Source: Sphaerolaimus hirsutus (taxonomy: Eukaryota; Nematoda; Chromadorea; Monhysterida; Sphaerolaimidae). Taken from it: DNA of 64,000 nt. Below, one piece after another: positions 60,295 through 64,000 of the stretch (within the stretch, counting starts at the first letter, position 1; each line of letters starts with the position of its first letter). The stretch is taken from assembly GCA_964036195.1 (NCBI GenBank), contig OZ038451.1:12342529-12406528 (forward strand). The letters run 5' to 3'. Both the position numbers and the translations under genes were made by a program. A model generated the notes under the pieces. The model had not been told where the DNA came from. It ran no database searches and worked only from the letters and a program-made list of their open reading frames with translations.

Positions 60295-61504
60295 CAATGA
60301 TGACAAAAATAAGCTATTTTTGTCATTGGTTGAGAAAATTCACATTCAATGGTATACGATAACCTATTCACAGCGGTGAATTTTTTTCGATCAACTTTAT
60401 AAAAACCATGAGAGTTAAAAGGGTCACTTGCAGTTGGCACGCCTCCAACGTGAAATATAACATTAACAAAGACCATCTGGTATACCTGTTTATTTCTCTG
60501 CATTGCCAATGCTGTGCCCCTTCGCAGCTGGTGGCAGGGCGCCGTCTCGTGCTGCGTCTTGGCACGGGTCCTCACCGCTACCTGTTTGGCTGGTGACTGG
60601 CGTGTGTTTTGGCACTGGTCTAATCGTATAGTGTTTATTATCTTGCGGTGGCCGGACGTTATCCGTAGTACCGAATGAGGTCGCACTGTTTGGACGGTGC
60701 CTTATTTATCAGCATATAAGTGTACTTTTACGTGAGGTTACGGTGCTCTACAGTGGCCAACGCACACTGGTACCGTCGAAACTTGGGAAACACAAATTTG
60801 TTTTCAACACATTTGTGTTTACCAGATTGTCGCGATGTTCATTTTGTAAAGGGTTTCAAAACGGATCACCTTTGAGAGTTCCCCAAATTTCGGTGGTGCG
60901 CAGCGCCGTTAGGTGCGAAATTATCATAGTTCGTTGATGTACTGCCCGTTGTGGTATTTACGTTTCTTCATGGTTTTCGATTCTACATCATGTTTCGTGA
61001 ATTTTGGCAAGGAGCCAAAAATGCAGTTTACCCAGATGTTTTACTCTTTGTAAACTTATTTTACGTGCTTTGCACAGTAGTTGACCGATGAGAAATCTGA
61101 TGCAGCTCGAAAAAATAACTGACTTGCTGGAATTAGACTAAACTAATAATGAAACGGGGTGTGTGGCGGTCAAGTAGTGTCAACGTGTGTGCGTGTGCAG
61201 CACACGCACCCCACATCACATTCTGTCCCGTCTCGGTTATCTTTTTGCGGTATTTTTAGGGTGCCGGTTGGTAGTGATGTTTTGTAAGGCTCAACATGTT
61301 TTGTAGTGATTTGCTGGCAATTTTGCAAAATTTGCTGGCAATTTTGCAATGTCAATTCAAACAAATGTTACGAAAACAAGCTTCATGTTTGTTCTGTGTA
61401 TTCCATTCATTTCAAATATCAACTGTTCAAGTCGTACACCTTTGTCGGAAGAGGCAATGTATTTATTTATATCTATATATATACAGGAATGACAAAACGC
61501 TATA
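60295..61504. other. No gene seen
   Basis: Short frames only, with no splice-linked coding pattern. The GTGCTGCGTCTTGGCAC word at about 60547 also occurs near 56970, suggesting a shared repeat. Confidence 0.5.
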
Positions 61505-61512
61505 CGTGACCT

Positions 61513-61939
61513 CAGGGTAGCCAGGATCTTTGAGCGGGGGGGGGGCGGATTGTATACAGAGCCCGGCGAACGAGGGGGCGGCGTCCCCCGCCCCCCCTAA
61601 AATTTGGCCCATGTAATTGTGGAATGGAGTTATGGCGCTGGCGCCATTCGTAGGCGCCGCGCCAAGGCGTTATTGGCGTCGGCATTGGCGCCAATGGCTA
61701 CAATATAAGGAACATTTTATACCTAAAATGTATGAAGATTTGTACAGCATTTAGTAATTTGAAGCGGTATTTTTACTAATGCGATGTACATAACAATAAG
61801 AGAGATTGTGAGAGGCGAAATTCGCAAATTTTTTGAAAACAACCTACAAAATCGGTGTAATAAAGTACCATTCTCGGCACTTTTTGTGTCCGGCCCGTCA
61901 AGGGGGGGGGGGGCGGCGCCCGCCCTGGCTACGGCACTG
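61513..61939. mobile_element. Family E-like hAT element, exact 8-bp TSD
   Basis: Ends CAGGGTAGCCAGGATC and CCCTGGCTACGGCACTG. Flanks CGTGACCT at 61505-61512 and 61940-61947 are identical. Core rich in GGCGCC/GGCGTC words as in the other family E copies. Confidence 0.88.
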
Positions 61940-62294
61940 CGTGACCTTATTCAAAATCTGGTACCATTCACTCTAGCGTTTTTTCATTCCAATGTGATAT
62001 GATGGGAAAAATGTCATGTTTGTTCGTTTATTCACATGGAATATGGTAGTGTTCATCGTAAGGTGTGCTGACAGGTTTTTGCGGATTTTTAATGTGTTGT
62101 TTGTAAAACACCAAATTGTAATTTGCGGTAAACAACGGTACGGTAAATTGTCCAGATTCCGGTAAATGGTATGCAGGGCTTACCTATTTTGGCGCCCAAT
62201 ACTGATTCTTCGGTACGGTCCGCATGGAAAGAAATTTCATCGTAAATGCATTTTACGTCGTTTCGTCATGATAAGCGTAGTAAGTGCAATATTT

Positions 62295-62720
62295 ACCGTA
62301 TTTCCTCAAATTACCCCGGGGGGGGGGGTGTTTTTTCAGTGGACATTTTTAGGGGGGTCGTTATTATTGCGGCAGAAATTTTTTGAAATCCCAGTACTAA
62401 ATTGTTCTTTGTAACGTACACTACACAGACGTCGAAAAATGCAACAAAAATTGCCAGTCGCCTCTAGACTCTAGTCTTGTATAAGTATGTATATGTATAC
62501 GTAGACGTAAACGTTTACGTAGACGGTATAAACCCTGTTCTAAAAAACACAATCATTGTTTTAACGTGTGTTTTGCGTTTCCCGGATCACAAACCGCAGC
62601 TTTTGTCATTTACGTTCTCATTTACGTTTTGTCATTTACACCAAATTTAGGGGGTATTTCCAGGGGGGTTATAAATTCATGCTGTCCATTTTGATGGGGA
62701 GGGGTATTTCGAGTAGATTA
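62295..62720. repeat. Family C MITE, right end altered
   Basis: TACCGTATTTCCTCAAATTA at the left; GGGTATTTCGAGTAGATTAG at the right, where the final TACGGTA is lost. A 17-bp unit, ATTAGGAACAATTTA, is repeated just after it. Confidence 0.6.
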
Positions 62721-62774
62721 GGAACAATTTACAGTAGATTAGGAACAATTTAGAAATGATTGTATGGCCTAGTT

Positions 62775-62960
62775 TTCACACGAAATTTCGAAAACTCGTA
62801 AATGATTTTTGAACGTGTTTGAGTTTTCCACAATGAGACATTTTAAATCTCCGTCAACTGTAGTTGACGGCCATCTCATCGTAGAAAACTCAAATGCGTT
62901 CTAAGCTGATTTGTGAGTTTTCGAAATGTCGTGTGAAAACTAGTGTGCGTAGGCACTATG
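62775..62960. repeat. MITE with CTAGTTTTCACACGA ends
   Basis: CCTAGTTTTCACACGAAATT mirrors TCGTGTGAAAACTAGTGTGC. An inner palindrome CGTCAACTGTAGTTGACG marks the centre. Confidence 0.8.
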
Positions 62961-63109
62961 GAACAAGTGCAAATATTCAATGAGTGACGTTCGTTGATAT
63001 TTTCATGCCAAGTAATTCAGAACTTCCACACTCCCAAGTGCTTCGGGTTGCGGATGTTTGTGTGGCTCTTGATAAGATGGGTAAATTTCTTTTTGGGTTA
63101 TTTTCGGGA

Positions 63110-63300
63110 GATTCTAAGCGGCTGCACACACTCAAAATTGTCGAGGGCGGTTCGAACACTTTGCAAGGGCGGAATTAGAAATATGGCCCAATCCAAAAAC
63201 GTTCGAACCGCTCTCGATTTCAATTCTCAAATCGTTTGAACCGCTTTTGGAGTTCCGCCTTGGCGGAACTCAAAAACGTTCGAACCGCCCTTGAGTGCGC
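63110..63300. repeat. Palindrome of CGTTCGAACCG words
   Basis: CACTCAAAATTGTCGAGGGC then GGTTCGAAC at the left face CGTTCGAACCGCCCTTGAGT at the right. GGAGTTCCGCC / GGCGGAACTC forms an inner hairpin. Confidence 0.6.
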
Positions 63301-63439
63301 GGCAACTAAGTGTCATTTAGGAAAAAAACATCCGGGGCGTTCGCCATCGTCACGCATGCTTTTTTCCGCCCGAATTTCATTCAAATCTCGTGTCCCGTGC
63401 ATTTAATTACAATTTCCCTGTCCATCAAGGCGACCAGAG

Positions 63440-63826
63440 GGGCGTGCACTGATACGCACACGTGCCCGATACGCACATATGCCCGTTTTTTTCACTTGAC
63501 ACTTTCAAGTGATTTTCAGATATGAGTAATGTCAAAAAAAGTTGCGCGATGACATCAGTGAACTTTTTTCACTTCACTCAAATCAGAAAATCACTTGAAA
63601 ATGTGTCAAGTGAAAGAAACAGTGAAAAATAGCCATTTTTCACTGTTTTTCACTTGACACTGTTTCAAGTGATTTTCAGATATGAGTGAAGTGAAAAAAG
63701 TTCACTAATGTCATTGCGCAACTTTTTTTCCATATTACTCATATCTGAAAATCACTTGAAAAAGTGTCAAGTGAAAAAACGGGCATATGTGCGTATCGGG
63801 CACGTGTGCGTATCAGGCCTGCCCCG
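63440..63826. repeat. Long palindrome with CTGATACGCACACG ends
   Basis: CTGATACGCACACGTGCCCG mirrors CGGGCACGTGTGCGTATCAG. The arms continue for about 90 bp through CACTTGACACTTTCAAGTGA words, which reappear mirrored several times towards the centre. Confidence 0.85.
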
Positions 63827-64000
63827 ACCAGAGTGCCCTATCGCAATACCTCCCTCTCAACCCCAAACCAGCACAATGGTTTCCTTCGAGGCGGACCTGG
63901 GGGCACACTCATAAGGGATTTTGGGGTTAGCATTTTAGTATGGGGGGGGAGGGTTCGCCAGTAGGGACGTGTATATATATCGGGAACCGCTTGCTGAAAA

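Overview
This is arthropod-type nuclear DNA. It carries many short GC-rich exons with GT-AG introns, a photoreceptor LRR gene of the chaoptin type, and AT-rich non-coding DNA crowded with short inverted-repeat transposons. The species cannot be named from the sequence. I joined exons by hand, checking reading-frame phase at every junction. There are no operons, CRISPR arrays, rRNAs or recognisable tRNAs. A 200-base N gap lies at 29879-30078.

Layout. (1) 271-2930, minus: the 5' part of a PP1-like (PPP family) gene whose catalytic motifs are almost all replaced, so a probable pseudophosphatase; it runs off the left edge. (2) 3477-14605, minus: a complete 19-exon chaoptin-like gene (1398 aa) with signal peptide, LRR array, LRRCT and GPI-type tail. 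(3) 14606-22843: no gene seen. (4) 22844-27452, plus: complete RNF185/RNF5-type membrane RING E3 ligase. (5) 28211-28292, minus: orphan exon. (6) 29405-30936, plus: 3' part of an unidentified gene, one intron of which is exactly a MITE copy. (7) 31600-35997, minus: unidentified Ig-like single-pass membrane protein, divergent from (8) 36393-43077, plus: complete TMEM272-like four-helix membrane protein. (9) 45057-45284, minus: small ORF. (10) 45676-48140, minus: complete PPT1 lysosomal thioesterase with one GC-AG intron. (11) 49787-50676, plus: two exons of an unidentified gene. (12) 51123-52951, plus: complete ARL6/BBS3 GTPase. (13) 52952-64000: no convincing gene; a Tc1/mariner-like element and many MITEs.

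The genes are unrelated housekeeping or tissue genes (ER quality control, lysosomal depalmitoylation, ciliary traffic, photoreceptor adhesion), and nothing suggests they act together. The unifying theme is mobile DNA. At least five MITE super-groups recur and fill most introns. Many have exact 8-bp target duplications and CAGGG/TAGGG ends, as expected of non-autonomous hAT elements. A striking subset has inverted arms built of short reiterated words (TTACGC, GGTGCC, GGTTCC, ATCCCG, CGATAT), different in each element. The best candidates for something new are these simple-sequence-armed hAT-like elements, the MITE that is an intron, the PP1 pseudophosphatase, and a 585-bp-arm palindrome joined to a chaoptin exon.
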